Below, piece by piece: positions 41,001 through 50,149 of a DNA stretch of 64,000 nucleotides (positions are counted from its first letter, which is position 1; every line of letters starts with the position of its first letter). The position numbers were made by a program, and so were the translations under genes. A model generated the notes under the pieces. It was not told the origin of the DNA. It ran no database searches and saw only the letters and a program-made list of their open reading frames with translations. Location: assembly GCA_023386815.1 (NCBI GenBank), contig JAEWIZ010000006.1, forward strand, positions 1-64,000. The letters are read 5' to 3'. This DNA is from Bacillota bacterium. Its GTDB lineage: Bacteria; Bacillota; Clostridia; Lachnospirales; Lachnospiraceae.

Positions 41001-43115
41001 GTGGAGAGAGACAGTAAAACCGGCTTATTAAATGACGCTAAGGAGAAACTGAAAAAAGCGTGGAACAGGGATGTCAATATTAATGTAAATAATTTTTTTG
41101 GCACCTTGTTTTATTTGATTATTTCAATTATGTACCTGGAAATAATTTTTCATGTCCTAATCTATCGAAATATTAATATAAAGATTATTTATCCAATTTT
41201 ATTTGCGGTACCCTTTGGAATAATAATCAATTTCATTATTGGATTATTTCCCCCCAAGGTGAATAAAGCCTTGTTATGGTGTGTTATGGCTGCTATCACC
41301 ATTGTATTTTGTGTTCAACTTATCTACTTCTCTGTATTTAAAGTGTTTTTTTCCTTTCAATCGATGGGATTAGCGGGAGATGCCTTTTCTAATTTTGGAA
41401 AAGAGATTCTGACAGCGCTCAAAGCCAATGTGGGAGGACTGATTTTATTATTGTTGCCACTATTATTACTGGGAGTTCTTGTGCATCAGCCAATTGATTT
41501 TTCCAGAAGAGGCTTAAAGGAGCAGCTTGGTTTACTGGCAACCGTTGTCATAGGTCATGCGATTGCAGTTATTGCATTAACAGCCTTTGGAAGAGGTGAT
41601 TATACACCCTATGATCTATATTATCAATCCAAGGTGCCGGATCTGTGCGGTAAGCAATTAGGCGTAGTGACCATGACAAGACTAGATATGGAAAAGCTAA
41701 TCTTTGATCAAGAGGATTTAGTACTTGCTGTTGTACCCAACGAGACTCCGGTGAAAGCCGAGGACAGTGCTGCGAAGGCTACTTCAGGTACGAATAATAA
41801 GACAAATAACAATACGAGTAAAAATACTACGGTTAAACCCTCGAAGCAGGAAAATCCTACTCCCACACCGGTGGTGGAATTACCAAATATAATGGATATC
41901 GATTTTAAAGCTCTGGCTGATCAGGAATCCAATAAAACCATTAAAAAGCTGCATCAATATTTTGCATCTGTAACACCTACCAATAAAAATAAATATACTG
42001 GAATGTTTAAGGGTTATAATCTAATTCTCATTACAGCAGAAGGTTTCTCACCCTATGCAATAGATAAAGAGAAAACCCCAACCTTATATAAGCTGGTACG
42101 TCAAGGTTTTGTATTTAATAATTTTTATACAGCACTTTGGCAAACCTCTACCAGTGATGGAGAGTATGTGGCACTTACCAGCCTTATACCCGATGGTACC
42201 AGGAGTATGTATAAAGGCAGGAAGAATCTGTGGCCTTTTGCACTAGGGCGTCAGTTTGATGCTCTTGGAGTAGCAAGCAAGGCCTATCATAATCACACCT
42301 ACACCTATTATCAAAGAGATGAGACCCATCCGAATCTGGGGTATAACTATAAGGGCCTGGGAAACGGGCTTAAGCTTCAGACTAAGTGCTGGCCAGAATC
42401 AGACTTGGAAATGATGCAGTCTACGATTGACGACTATATTAATGAAGATCAATTTCACGCCTATTATATGACTGTCAGCGGACATATGAATTATACCTTT
42501 ATGGGAAACAGTATGTCTTCAAAAAACAGAAAGCTGGTAAAGGATCTTCCCTACTCGGAGGATGCCAAAGCCTATATTGCCTGCCAGCTAGAACTTGATA
42601 GAGCCTTGGAATATCTGATTAGGAGGCTTGAAGAGGCTGGTGTAGCAGATCGTACAGTAATCGCTCTTAGTGCGGATCATTATCCCTATGGTTGGGAGAA
42701 AGATAGACTGGATGAGCTGGCAGGACATGAAATTGACCCTAATTTTGAGATTTATAAAAATCATTTCATTCTTTGGAGTGAAGGAATGACGAAAAACATT
42801 GTGATTGATAAACCCTGCTCCAGTATGGATATTCTTCCTACCCTATCGAATCTTTTTGGAATCACCTATGATTCAAGACTGTTAATGGGTCAGGATATTC
42901 TATCGGACTCTGAACCACTGGTATTTTTGTCAAATAGGAGCTTCATTACAGATAAGGTTATGTATAATTCTGAGACTGGAAAAGTTATCAACTTGACAGA
43001 TGAGCCGGTTTCCGATGATTATATAGATACTATGAATAACATTATTAAGAACAAATTCACTGTGTCAAAAAGTATTTTAGAAAATAATTATTATCGGTAT
43101 GTATTTCCCAAGTAA
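41001..43115 (+). CDS. LTA synthase-like membrane sulfatase/phosphotransferase
   Basis: 704 residues from GTG 41001. Five membrane helices occupy about 30-205, then a low-complexity Asn/Thr/Lys linker (about 255-290) leads to an extracytoplasmic alkaline-phosphatase-fold domain. Metal and nucleophile motifs: ILITAEGFSPYAID (metal Glu), ALWQTSTSDGEYVAL (nucleophile Thr), ALSADHYPYGW (D-H), and a histidine in YMTVSGHMNYTF. This is the architecture of lipoteichoic acid synthases, which polymerise glycerol phosphate from phosphatidylglycerol. The usual linker helix and TxxKTxSE variants differ, so it may make another glycerophosphate polymer or decorate envelope glycans. Confidence 0.85.
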   Translation: MERDSKTGLLNDAKEKLKKAWNRDVNINVNNFFGTLFYLIISIMYLEIIFHVLIYRNINIKIIYPILFAVPFGIIINFIIGLFPPKVNKALLWCVMAAITIVFCVQLIYFSVFKVFFSFQSMGLAGDAFSNFGKEILTALKANVGGLILLLLPLLLLGVLVHQPIDFSRRGLKEQLGLLATVVIGHAIAVIALTAFGRGDYTPYDLYYQSKVPDLCGKQLGVVTMTRLDMEKLIFDQEDLVLAVVPNETPVKAEDSAAKATSGTNNKTNNNTSKNTTVKPSKQENPTPTPVVELPNIMDIDFKALADQESNKTIKKLHQYFASVTPTNKNKYTGMFKGYNLILITAEGFSPYAIDKEKTPTLYKLVRQGFVFNNFYTALWQTSTSDGEYVALTSLIPDGTRSMYKGRKNLWPFALGRQFDALGVASKAYHNHTYTYYQRDETHPNLGYNYKGLGNGLKLQTKCWPESDLEMMQSTIDDYINEDQFHAYYMTVSGHMNYTFMGNSMSSKNRKLVKDLPYSEDAKAYIACQLELDRALEYLIRRLEEAGVADRTVIALSADHYPYGWEKDRLDELAGHEIDPNFEIYKNHFILWSEGMTKNIVIDKPCSSMDILPTLSNLFGITYDSRLLMGQDILSDSEPLVFLSNRSFITDKVMYNSETGKVINLTDEPVSDDYIDTMNNIIKNKFTVSKSILENNYYRYVFPK

Positions 43116-43215
43116 AGCAGATTGAGACAGTGATATGCCACATGTTCAACTTTTAACTATTAGGCCTAGTTAATTACGGATTGGTCAATAAAAATGGAAA
43201 GGCGCGGTTGCTATA

Positions 43216-44454
43216 ATGAATAATATTTTGGACTATGTTCGTTGGCGTGGCGATCTATCTTTTGAGGTATCACCTTTTAATGAAGTTGATAATATGATTC
43301 TTTCCAAGCTGAGTTATTTGAATTTTAGAGGTATCATAGAAACGGATCAATGCTATGGGATACCGCTTTACCAGGTGGCGAAAGCTTATTTTTCCTATGG
43401 TGAAAATGGTAATATACAACCTGGCGATATCATGAAGGAGGAACTGCTTGAACTGTTTCGACTCATGGCAAAGAGCAGACGTTTTTCAGAGTTGATTTTA
43501 TCAAATTATGTTAATGTCATTGATTTGGAAAAGGAGATGCAATTTGCTGCCCTGACCATTCATCTTGGAAATTATTGCTCCTATGTAGCTTATCGGGGAA
43601 CGGATGATACCTTGGTGGGCTGGAAGGAAGATTTCAATATGAGTATTATGGAGGTTGTTCCATCCCAGGAGGAAGCCTTGGCCTATTATCTTAGAATTTT
43701 AAGAATTTTTGATCATCATCGCTTCATTCTGGGAGGCCATTCAAAGGGAGGCAATCTTGCTGTATATGCGGCCGTACATGCTCCACAGGAGGAGCAGGTA
43801 CGGATTACAGCGGTATACAATAATGACGGACCCGGCTTTCACCAGTCTATGTTACACAGGCAGGAATATCAAAGAATCGCAGATCGCATTATAACCCTGA
43901 TACCACAGTCTTCCATCATTGGAATGCTGCTGGAGCATGAGGAGAATTATACGATTGTCAAGAGCTCTCAAAAGGGCTTTCTACAGCATTATGGGTATAA
44001 CTGGGAGGTTGAAGGCACTAGCTTTGTGCACCTGAAAAATATAACTCATGAGTCTCAATTACTAGATCTCACTTTAAGACGGTTCTTGTACAGCTTATCT
44101 ATTGATCGCAGAGAACAGTTTACAAATACCCTTTTTGAGATATTATCAAGTAATGAAATCAGAACTGTAAGTGACATCAGAGTAGGTTCCATAAGGGCTC
44201 TGAAGGCTATGCTCAAAACCTACGATAATCTGGATAAGGATGTAAAAAAAGCATTAAACAGTACGTTATCCCTGCTTTTTGCGGAAGGAATAAAAAGTAT
44301 TCGGGAAGTAAATAATTCTGATGAGTGGAAAGGAAAGCTGCCGGTGCTCAACATAGATTGGCGTAAGCATACGGTCCGATTAAAGGAAGAGATAATGCAA
44401 AGAGAAAAGGATATTCAGCAAAAGCTCCTGCGGTTAGGCGGGAAGGATACATAA
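43216..44454 (+). CDS. DUF2974 / Mbeg1-like alpha/beta-hydrolase
   Basis: 412 residues with no signal peptide or membrane helix. The lipase-type nucleophile elbow GGHSKGGNLAVYAA lies near residue 175, after YVAYRGTDDTLVGWKEDF, which resembles lipase class 3 proteins; an aspartate in NNDGPGF could be the acid. The family (DUF2974, Mbeg1-like) is common in Firmicutes and its substrate is unknown. The C-terminal 120 residues are helical and charged. It lies 100 bases after the LTA-synthase-like gene and may share its transcript. Confidence 0.82.
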   Translation: MNNILDYVRWRGDLSFEVSPFNEVDNMILSKLSYLNFRGIIETDQCYGIPLYQVAKAYFSYGENGNIQPGDIMKEELLELFRLMAKSRRFSELILSNYVNVIDLEKEMQFAALTIHLGNYCSYVAYRGTDDTLVGWKEDFNMSIMEVVPSQEEALAYYLRILRIFDHHRFILGGHSKGGNLAVYAAVHAPQEEQVRITAVYNNDGPGFHQSMLHRQEYQRIADRIITLIPQSSIIGMLLEHEENYTIVKSSQKGFLQHYGYNWEVEGTSFVHLKNITHESQLLDLTLRRFLYSLSIDRREQFTNTLFEILSSNEIRTVSDIRVGSIRALKAMLKTYDNLDKDVKKALNSTLSLLFAEGIKSIREVNNSDEWKGKLPVLNIDWRKHTVRLKEEIMQREKDIQQKLLRLGGKDT

Positions 44455-44481
44455 CCATTTTAAAAAAAATTAATTTTTTTC

Positions 44482-44510
44482 TTGCTTTTAAAATAGGGAT
44501 ATGCTAATAT
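44482..44510 (+). promoter_or_regulatory. Promoter of the aspS-gatCAB operon
   Basis: TTGCTT (44482-44487), 17-base spacer and TAATAT (44505-44510), just ahead of the T-box leader. Confidence 0.6.
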
Positions 44511-44524
44511 AAGTCAAAAATAAA

Positions 44525-44816
44525 AACGATGATATCGGCTAAGAAGGAGACTTTGTTCTACCGAAGAACCGAAGGACAGGAATGGTGAGCCACCGACTGA
44601 GAGCACACCAATGGTGATAAGTAGAATACGGAACACTCTGGAGCCCGCGAATTGAACGATTAGTAGGTTCGTGCGTCGCACGCGTTAAGTGTAAGGAAAG
44701 CTGGGGAGCTTATGCTCTCAATGCGGGTGGTACCGCGGGAATTTTAATTTCTCGTCCCGAAGGAATGCATATGATTGATTCACTCAACATATGCAGCATC
44801 TTCGGGGCTTTTTTTT
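44525..44816 (+). ncRNA. T-box leader with overlapping Glu/Asn specifier codons
   Basis: Classical T-box: stem I with AGGAGA (near 44545) and GTTCTAC pairing to GTAGAAT (44621-44627), a specifier loop, the T-box sequence GCGGGTGGTACCGCGG (44723-44738) with the TGGT bulge that reads the tRNA 3' end, and a terminator (CCCGAAG at 44756 with CTTCGGG at 44800-44806, then eight T). The specifier loop reads CGGAACAC: GAA (Glu, 44631-44633) and AAC (Asn, 44632-44634) overlap by two bases. Both fit the operon, because GatCAB acts on Glu-tRNA(Gln) and Asp-tRNA(Asn). Uncharged tRNA should allow read-through. Confidence 0.92.
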
Positions 44817-44914
44817 ATACCCAAAAGCTGATAAAGCCGGCGGGTAAGAATAGATATGGTAATCCAAATCAATTCTTTAGCTTCGAAGCTATGCAAAGAA
44901 AAGAAAGTAGTAGT

Positions 44915-44993
44915 TTAGGAGGAGAAATCCTCCTAAGAGAAGCATTCAGGAGGTAAAATCCTCCTGACAAAAGCATTCAGGAGGATTGATACA
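44915..44993 (+). promoter_or_regulatory. Ribosome-site hairpins ahead of aspS
   Basis: Two hairpins built from ribosome-site-like AGGAGG: TTAGGAGGA-GAAA-TCCTCCTAA (44915-44936) and TCAGGAGG-TAAAAT-CCTCCTGA (44946-44967). The true site, AGGAGG at 44979-44984, is 9 bases before the ATG. The second hairpin's 3' arm (44960-44967) can pair equally with the true site (TCAGGAGG, 44977-44984), which would hide it; the two pairings exclude each other. Confidence 0.65.
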
Positions 44994-46328
44994 ATGGAGT
45001 TCATTACAGGAATTCAGAAAAAAGAAACAAGTGAAATTAGAGATGTATTAAAAGGAGAGTTTTCCGGTGAGGTTACCATGAGAGGGTACATTCACACCAT
45101 ACGTGATATGGGTGAGGTGGCTTTTGTGGTTCTTCGTAAAAGTGAAGGTTTAGTTCAATGTGTCTATGAAGAGGGCGTAACCGGATTTGCGTTAAAGGAT
45201 TTAAAAGAAGGCATGACAGTAGAGATGAAAGGATTTCTGCATGGAGAAGAACGCGCTCCGCAGGGCTTTGAGGTACGTTTAAAGAGTATCGAGGTATTAA
45301 CAAAGCCAAAGGAAAACACCATGCTGCCAATACCGATCTCTAAGTGGAAGATGAAGACTTCTTTAGAGACCAAGTTAAATTATCGTCCTATTTCCTTACG
45401 TAATATTCGGGAAAGAGCAATCTTTAAAATTCAGGAAGGAATTGCAAGGGGCTTTCGTGATTTCATGTTCTCTCAAGGATTTACGGAAATTCGCACACCT
45501 AAAATTGTTGCTGGTAATGCAGAAGGTGGAGCCAATGTGTTCAAATTAGAATACTTCGGTAGTAAAGCATTTCTTGCTCAAAGCCCACAATTCTACAAGC
45601 AAACCATGGTGGGTGTATATGACCGAGTTTTTGAAGTTGCTCCAGTTTTTCGTGCAGAAAAGCATAATACCACCAGACACTTGAATGAATATACCAGTTT
45701 GGATTTTGAGATGGGCTATATTGATGGCTTTGAAGATATCATGGTTATGGAAACGCAGATGCTGCGTTATGTATTCCATTTACTAAAGGAATCCTATGCA
45801 AAGGAACTTAAGATTCTGGAAATTGATTTACCGGAGCTAGATAAGATTCCAGCAGTGCGTTTTGATGAAGCAAAGCAGTTAGTGTCCGAGAAATATAACC
45901 GTAAGATTAAAAACCCTTACGATTTGGAGCCGGAAGAGGAAGTCTTAATCGGTAAGTATTTTAAAGAAGAGCATAATAGTGATTTTGTATTTGTAACCCA
46001 CTATCCATCCAAGAAGAGACCTTTCTATGCTATGGATGATCCAACAGATCCTAAGTTCACCTTAAGCTTTGACTTATTATTTAAGGGCATGGAGATAACG
46101 ACAGGCGGACAGAGAATTCATGACTATGAGATGCAGGTAGCTAAAATGATGGCAAGAGGTATGAATCCAGAGGAATTCTCCAACTTCTTAATGATCCATA
46201 AGCATGGTATGCCACCTCATGGCGGTTTGGGTATAGGTTTAGAACGTCTGACCATGAAGCTGTTGAATGAGCAGAATGTAAGAGAAACTACCATGTTTCC
46301 AAGAGATGTATCCCGTCTTGAGCCATAA
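44994..46328 (+). CDS. aspS: Aspartyl-tRNA synthetase, archaeal type (probably non-discriminating)
   Basis: Class II synthetase of 444 residues: an OB-fold anticodon domain (MRGYIHTIRDMGEVAFVVLR, about 28-100) then the catalytic core with motif 2 (FRAEKHNTTRHLNEY) and motif 3 (GGLGIGLERLTMKLL). It is short and lacks the GAD insertion of bacterial AspRS, hence the archaeal AspRS2 type. Being first in an operon with gatC, gatA and gatB, it most likely charges both tRNA(Asp) and tRNA(Asn) with Asp, with GatCAB then amidating Asp-tRNA(Asn). A T-box with an Asn codon supports that. AsnRS is the alternative reading. Confidence 0.88.
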   Translation: MEFITGIQKKETSEIRDVLKGEFSGEVTMRGYIHTIRDMGEVAFVVLRKSEGLVQCVYEEGVTGFALKDLKEGMTVEMKGFLHGEERAPQGFEVRLKSIEVLTKPKENTMLPIPISKWKMKTSLETKLNYRPISLRNIRERAIFKIQEGIARGFRDFMFSQGFTEIRTPKIVAGNAEGGANVFKLEYFGSKAFLAQSPQFYKQTMVGVYDRVFEVAPVFRAEKHNTTRHLNEYTSLDFEMGYIDGFEDIMVMETQMLRYVFHLLKESYAKELKILEIDLPELDKIPAVRFDEAKQLVSEKYNRKIKNPYDLEPEEEVLIGKYFKEEHNSDFVFVTHYPSKKRPFYAMDDPTDPKFTLSFDLLFKGMEITTGGQRIHDYEMQVAKMMARGMNPEEFSNFLMIHKHGMPPHGGLGIGLERLTMKLLNEQNVRETTMFPRDVSRLEP

Positions 46329-46365
46329 GACGACAACTAAATCTTAGGTTGCAGCTATCAATTGG

Positions 46366-46470
46366 AAAGCAAAGATAGAAAGTGAAGATAAAAAGCAAAG
46401 ATAGAAAGCAAAGATAGAAAGCAAAGATAGAAAGAGACAGAAAGCAAGGATAGAAAGCTTAGATAGATTC
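46366..46470 (+). repeat. 13-base tandem repeats between aspS and gatC
   Basis: About seven imperfect copies of AAAGCAAAGATAG. Together with the rest of 46329-46580 this purine-rich stretch separates aspS from gatC. No terminator or gene is seen, so read-through is likely. Confidence 0.75.
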
Positions 46471-46580
46471 TAGGATCTAAGATGGTGTTGAATTAAATTT
46501 TGTCAAAAATTAGAAATAAATTTTGTCAATTTCATGAGACAAAAGAGCATGATGTAGAAGTAAGAAAGGCAGGTAATCGT

Positions 46581-46868
46581 ATGAGAATAACAGAAGATAC
46601 CGTAAAATATGTTGCAGCTCTAGCAAAGCTGACTGTTTCTGATGAGGAGCAGCAGAAGATAGCAACAGACTTAAAAGGTATTTTAGATTATATTGAAACA
46701 ATGAATGGTTTGGATACCGACGGCGTAGAACCTATGTCTCACGTACTTCCGGTGAAGAATGTATTCCGTGAGGATGTTGTTACAAATCAGGATAACCGTG
46801 AACAGTTGCTAAAGAATGCACCAAAGCAAAAGGATGGATGCTTCGCAGTTCCAAAGACAGTTGAGTAA
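46581..46868 (+). CDS. gatC: Asp/Glu-tRNA amidotransferase subunit C
   Basis: 95 residues from ATG 46581 (AGG-x-AGG upstream). The frame extends to 46500, but the added 27 residues are not family-like. GatC is an elongated scaffold wrapping GatA and GatB. Family features: ITEDTVKYVAALAKLTVSDEE at the start, GILDYIETMNGLDTDGVEP in the middle, and VFREDVV...LKNAPKQKDGCFAVPKTVE at the end. Second gene of the T-box-controlled operon. Confidence 0.95.
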   Translation: MRITEDTVKYVAALAKLTVSDEEQQKIATDLKGILDYIETMNGLDTDGVEPMSHVLPVKNVFREDVVTNQDNREQLLKNAPKQKDGCFAVPKTVE

Positions 46869-46994
46869 ACAGTGTAAATGATTGAAGGAATAATTCACAT
46901 CCGACATCCCGTGGCCTCAAGGCCATATGATCGTTAAAGCGATTAAAGATAAATTGAAAGTTGGAGAAGTATCCCAAGTATATAGGAGGTTACG

Positions 46995-48527
46995 ATGAAA
47001 GATTTAGTAAAAATGTCTGCGCTTACCATCGGTAGAATGATTAAAGCGAAGGAAATTACTGTTCTCGATGCCGTAAAAGCACAGCTTGAAGTAATCAAGC
47101 AAAGAGATCCACAGTACCATTGCTTTATTACCGTATTAGAAGAAGATGCTTATGCACAGGCAGCAGAGGTTCAAAAAAGAATTGATGCTGGAGAGCTGGA
47201 TGATTCTCCCCTTGCCGGAGTGCCAATGGCAGTAAAAGATAATATTTGTACCAAGGGTGTTAAGACTACTTGTGCATCCAAGATTTTATATAATTTTGAA
47301 CCAACCTATGATGCAACTGCAGTTGAAAAGTTAAAGAAGGCAGGAGCAATCATTATCGGAAAGACCAACATGGATGAGTTTGCTATGGGAAGCACCACAG
47401 AGACCTCCCATTTTGGAGAGACGAAAAACCCCTGGAATACCTCCTGTGTACCCGGTGGCTCCAGCGGTGGTTCTGCAGCAGCTGTTGCAGCTGAGGAAGT
47501 ATTCTATTCCCTAGGCTCAGACACCGGCGGTTCCATCCGCCAGCCCGCAAGCTATTGTGGTGTTACCGGTATTAAGCCTACTTATGGGACTGTATCCCGT
47601 TATGGTCTGATTGCTTATGCTTCTTCCCTTGACCAAATTGGAACCTTCGGCAGAAATATCTCTGACTGCGCGGCAGCACTGGAAGTAATCTCCGGCCATG
47701 ATGCAAAGGATTCCACCTCCGTAAGCACAGAAAGCTTTGAGTATACTAAAGCTCTGGTGGATGATGTAAAGGGCTTACGGATCGGTATCCCTAAGGATTA
47801 CCTTGGGGCAGGTCTTGAAGAAGATGTTAAGGAAAGCATTTTAAAAGCTGCTGAAATATTCAGAAGCAAGGGCGCAATCGTAGAAGAATTCGAGCTTCAT
47901 AGTGTGGATTATGCAGTGCCATCCTATTACGTAATTGCCTGTGCGGAAGCTAGCTCGAATTTATCCCGCTTTGATGGTGTAAAGTATGGCTATCGCTCAG
48001 AAAAAGCAGAGGGTCTTCAGGAGGTATATAAGAACACCAGAAGCGAAGGCTTTGGAAACGAAGTAAAGCGCAGAATGATGATTGGTGCCTTTGTGTTAAG
48101 CTCCGGCTACTATGATGCTTTCTATAACAAAGCGCTTAAGGTAAGAGCTATCATCAATGATGGCTTCCAGAAAGCTTTTGAAAAATATGATATTATCCTT
48201 GGGCCAACAGCTCCGGAGACCGCACCTGTGCTTGGAGAAAGCCTGTCCGATCCATTGAAGATGTATCTGTCCGATATCTATACCGTATCCGTTAATCTGG
48301 CAGGACTTCCGGCAGTAAGTATTCCCTGCGGAAGAGATCACAAAGGACTTCCGATTGGTATGCAGTTAATCGGTAAGCATTTTGGTGAAAATGAGATTAT
48401 TCGTGCTGCTTATAGCTTTGAGCAGTCAACAAACTATGAAAGACCAACAGCTATTGCAGCAGAAAGTAAGGAGGACAAATCCTCCCTAGAGAAGGAGGAC
48501 AAATCCTCCAAAGTGAAGGAGGATTGA
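46995..48527 (+). CDS. gatA: Asp/Glu-tRNA amidotransferase subunit A
   Basis: Amidase that releases ammonia from glutamine for transamidation. 510 residues. The Ser-cisSer-Lys triad lies in VKDNICTKG (Lys), SCVPGGSSGGSAAAVAA (cis-Ser) and GSDTGGSIRQPA (nucleophile Ser). Ribosome site TAGGAGG. The C-terminus has an unusual hydrophilic tail in which KEDKSS is repeated (about residues 491-510); it is encoded by GGAGG/CCTCC repeats that double as hairpins before gatB, so the tail is probably a by-product of that RNA structure. The stop overlaps the gatB ribosome region and ends 1 base before its ATG. Confidence 0.95.
   Translation: MKDLVKMSALTIGRMIKAKEITVLDAVKAQLEVIKQRDPQYHCFITVLEEDAYAQAAEVQKRIDAGELDDSPLAGVPMAVKDNICTKGVKTTCASKILYNFEPTYDATAVEKLKKAGAIIIGKTNMDEFAMGSTTETSHFGETKNPWNTSCVPGGSSGGSAAAVAAEEVFYSLGSDTGGSIRQPASYCGVTGIKPTYGTVSRYGLIAYASSLDQIGTFGRNISDCAAALEVISGHDAKDSTSVSTESFEYTKALVDDVKGLRIGIPKDYLGAGLEEDVKESILKAAEIFRSKGAIVEEFELHSVDYAVPSYYVIACAEASSNLSRFDGVKYGYRSEKAEGLQEVYKNTRSEGFGNEVKRRMMIGAFVLSSGYYDAFYNKALKVRAIINDGFQKAFEKYDIILGPTAPETAPVLGESLSDPLKMYLSDIYTVSVNLAGLPAVSIPCGRDHKGLPIGMQLIGKHFGENEIIRAAYSFEQSTNYERPTAIAAESKEDKSSLEKEDKSSKVKED
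48470..48522 (+). promoter_or_regulatory. Ribosome-site hairpins ahead of gatB
   Basis: Two copies of GGAGGA-CAAA-TCCTCC (48470-48485 and 48494-48509) lie inside the end of gatA, followed by the real ribosome site GGAGG (48518-48522), 6 bases before the gatB ATG. The 3' arm of the second hairpin can pair instead with the real site. The design copies the leader of aspS. Confidence 0.65.
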
Positions 48528-48528
48528 C

Positions 48529-49965
48529 ATGAAAGCATATGAAACCGTCATTGGCTTGGAGGTTCATGTTGAGCTTGCCACCAAATCAAAGATTTTCTGT
48601 GGTTGTACTACGCAGTTCGGCGGAGATCCGAATACCCACGTGTGCCCTGTTTGTTCCGGTATGCCAGGCACTTTGCCTGTACTAAATAAGCAGGTAGTAG
48701 AATTTGCAATGGCAGCAGGTCTTGCCCTGAACTGTTCAATCACACAGAAATGTAAATTTGACCGTAAAAATTATTTCTATCCTGACCTTCCAAAGGCATA
48801 TCAGATCTCCCAGCTCTATTTGCCAATTTGCCGTGATGGCGGAATTGAGATTGAAACAGCAGCGGGTAAGAAGACCGTACGAATCCACGAGATCCATATG
48901 GAAGAGGATGCGGGTAAGTTGGTACATGATCCTTGGGAAGACTGTACCTTAGTTGACTATAACCGTTGTGGCGTTCCTCTGATTGAGATCGTCAGTGAAC
49001 CGGACATGAGGTCGGCGGAGGAAGTAGTTGCTTACCTTGAAAAATTAAGATTGATTCTACAATATCTGGGAGTATCCGATTGTAAGATGCAAGAAGGTTC
49101 CCTGCGTGCTGATATAAACCTCTCTGTCCGTGAGGTCGGAGCTCCTGAGTTTGGTACCAGAACAGAGATGAAGAATATGAACTCCTTTAAGGCGATCGCA
49201 AGAGCAATTGAGGGAGAAAGAAAACGTCAGATTGAATTAATTGAGGACGGCAAGAAGGTAGTTCAAGAGACCAGACGTTGGGATGATAACAAGGATACTA
49301 GCTTTGCCATGCGTTCAAAAGAGGATGCCCAGGATTATCGTTATTTCCCGGAACCGGATTTGCCTCCGATTGAAATTAGCGATGAATGGCTGCAGCTGGT
49401 AAAAACTCGCCAGCCAGAGCTTCGCGACGAGAAAATGTTACGTTATGAAAAGGAATTTGATATTCCAGAATATGATGCTCTGATTATTACCGGTTCTAAG
49501 TACCTTGCAGATTTATTTGAAGAAACAGTTGCATTATGCGGTAAGCCAAAGGAAGTATCCAACTGGTTAATGGTAGAAACCATGCGCTTATTAAAGGAAC
49601 AGGAGATGGAGCCGGAGTCAATTACCTTTACTCCAGCCCAGCTAGCTACATTAATTAATATGGTCGATGGTAATAAAATCAACCGTACAGTTGCAAAGGA
49701 AGTATTTGAGAAGATATTCAAGGAAAATGTTGAACCTGAGGAATATGTAGAGAAGAATGGTTTGGGTATGGTTTCTGATGATGGTCTACTCCGCACAACC
49801 ATTGAACAAATCATAGCAAATAACCCTGGATCCGTGACTGATTACAAGAGCGGTAAGGTAAAAGCGATGGGCTTCCTTGTAGGTCAGACCATGAAAGAAA
49901 TGAAGGGTAAAGCAGATCCTGGTATGGTAAATCAGATTGTGAAAGAAATGCTGGATGCAATGTAA
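48529..49965 (+). CDS. gatB: Asp/Glu-tRNA amidotransferase subunit B
   Basis: Kinase/transamidase subunit that activates the tRNA-bound Asp or Glu with ATP and accepts ammonia from GatA. 478 residues: N-terminal cradle domain with YETVIGLEVHVELATKSKIF, zinc-binding CGC...CPVCSGMPG (two CxC/CxxC pairs), FDRKNYFYPDLPKAYQISQ, EEDAGKLVHD, then helical and YqeY-like tail domains (C-terminal NPGSVTDYKSGKVKAMGFLVGQTMKEMKGKADP region binds tRNA). Last gene of the operon. Confidence 0.95.
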   Translation: MKAYETVIGLEVHVELATKSKIFCGCTTQFGGDPNTHVCPVCSGMPGTLPVLNKQVVEFAMAAGLALNCSITQKCKFDRKNYFYPDLPKAYQISQLYLPICRDGGIEIETAAGKKTVRIHEIHMEEDAGKLVHDPWEDCTLVDYNRCGVPLIEIVSEPDMRSAEEVVAYLEKLRLILQYLGVSDCKMQEGSLRADINLSVREVGAPEFGTRTEMKNMNSFKAIARAIEGERKRQIELIEDGKKVVQETRRWDDNKDTSFAMRSKEDAQDYRYFPEPDLPPIEISDEWLQLVKTRQPELRDEKMLRYEKEFDIPEYDALIITGSKYLADLFEETVALCGKPKEVSNWLMVETMRLLKEQEMEPESITFTPAQLATLINMVDGNKINRTVAKEVFEKIFKENVEPEEYVEKNGLGMVSDDGLLRTTIEQIIANNPGSVTDYKSGKVKAMGFLVGQTMKEMKGKADPGMVNQIVKEMLDAM

Positions 49966-50149
49966 GCATTATCCGAACTAGGGCTATCCTCCGGGTAAGA
50001 AGATAGCTTTCATACTTGATTCATAGATGGTCAGAAACGGTATTTATTGGTAAGGTTAGCTTTTATAGACTTGTATAGTCCTGTAAATTCGGTTATAATA
50101 ATAAGAAATAAATTATTACTGCCATCATATGCATAATGGAGGGTTTACA

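Noticed and set aside
44765..44956. 63-codon ORF within the T-box leader
   Set aside because: It overlaps the terminator and the ribosome-site hairpins of aspS; the RNA features explain the sequence.
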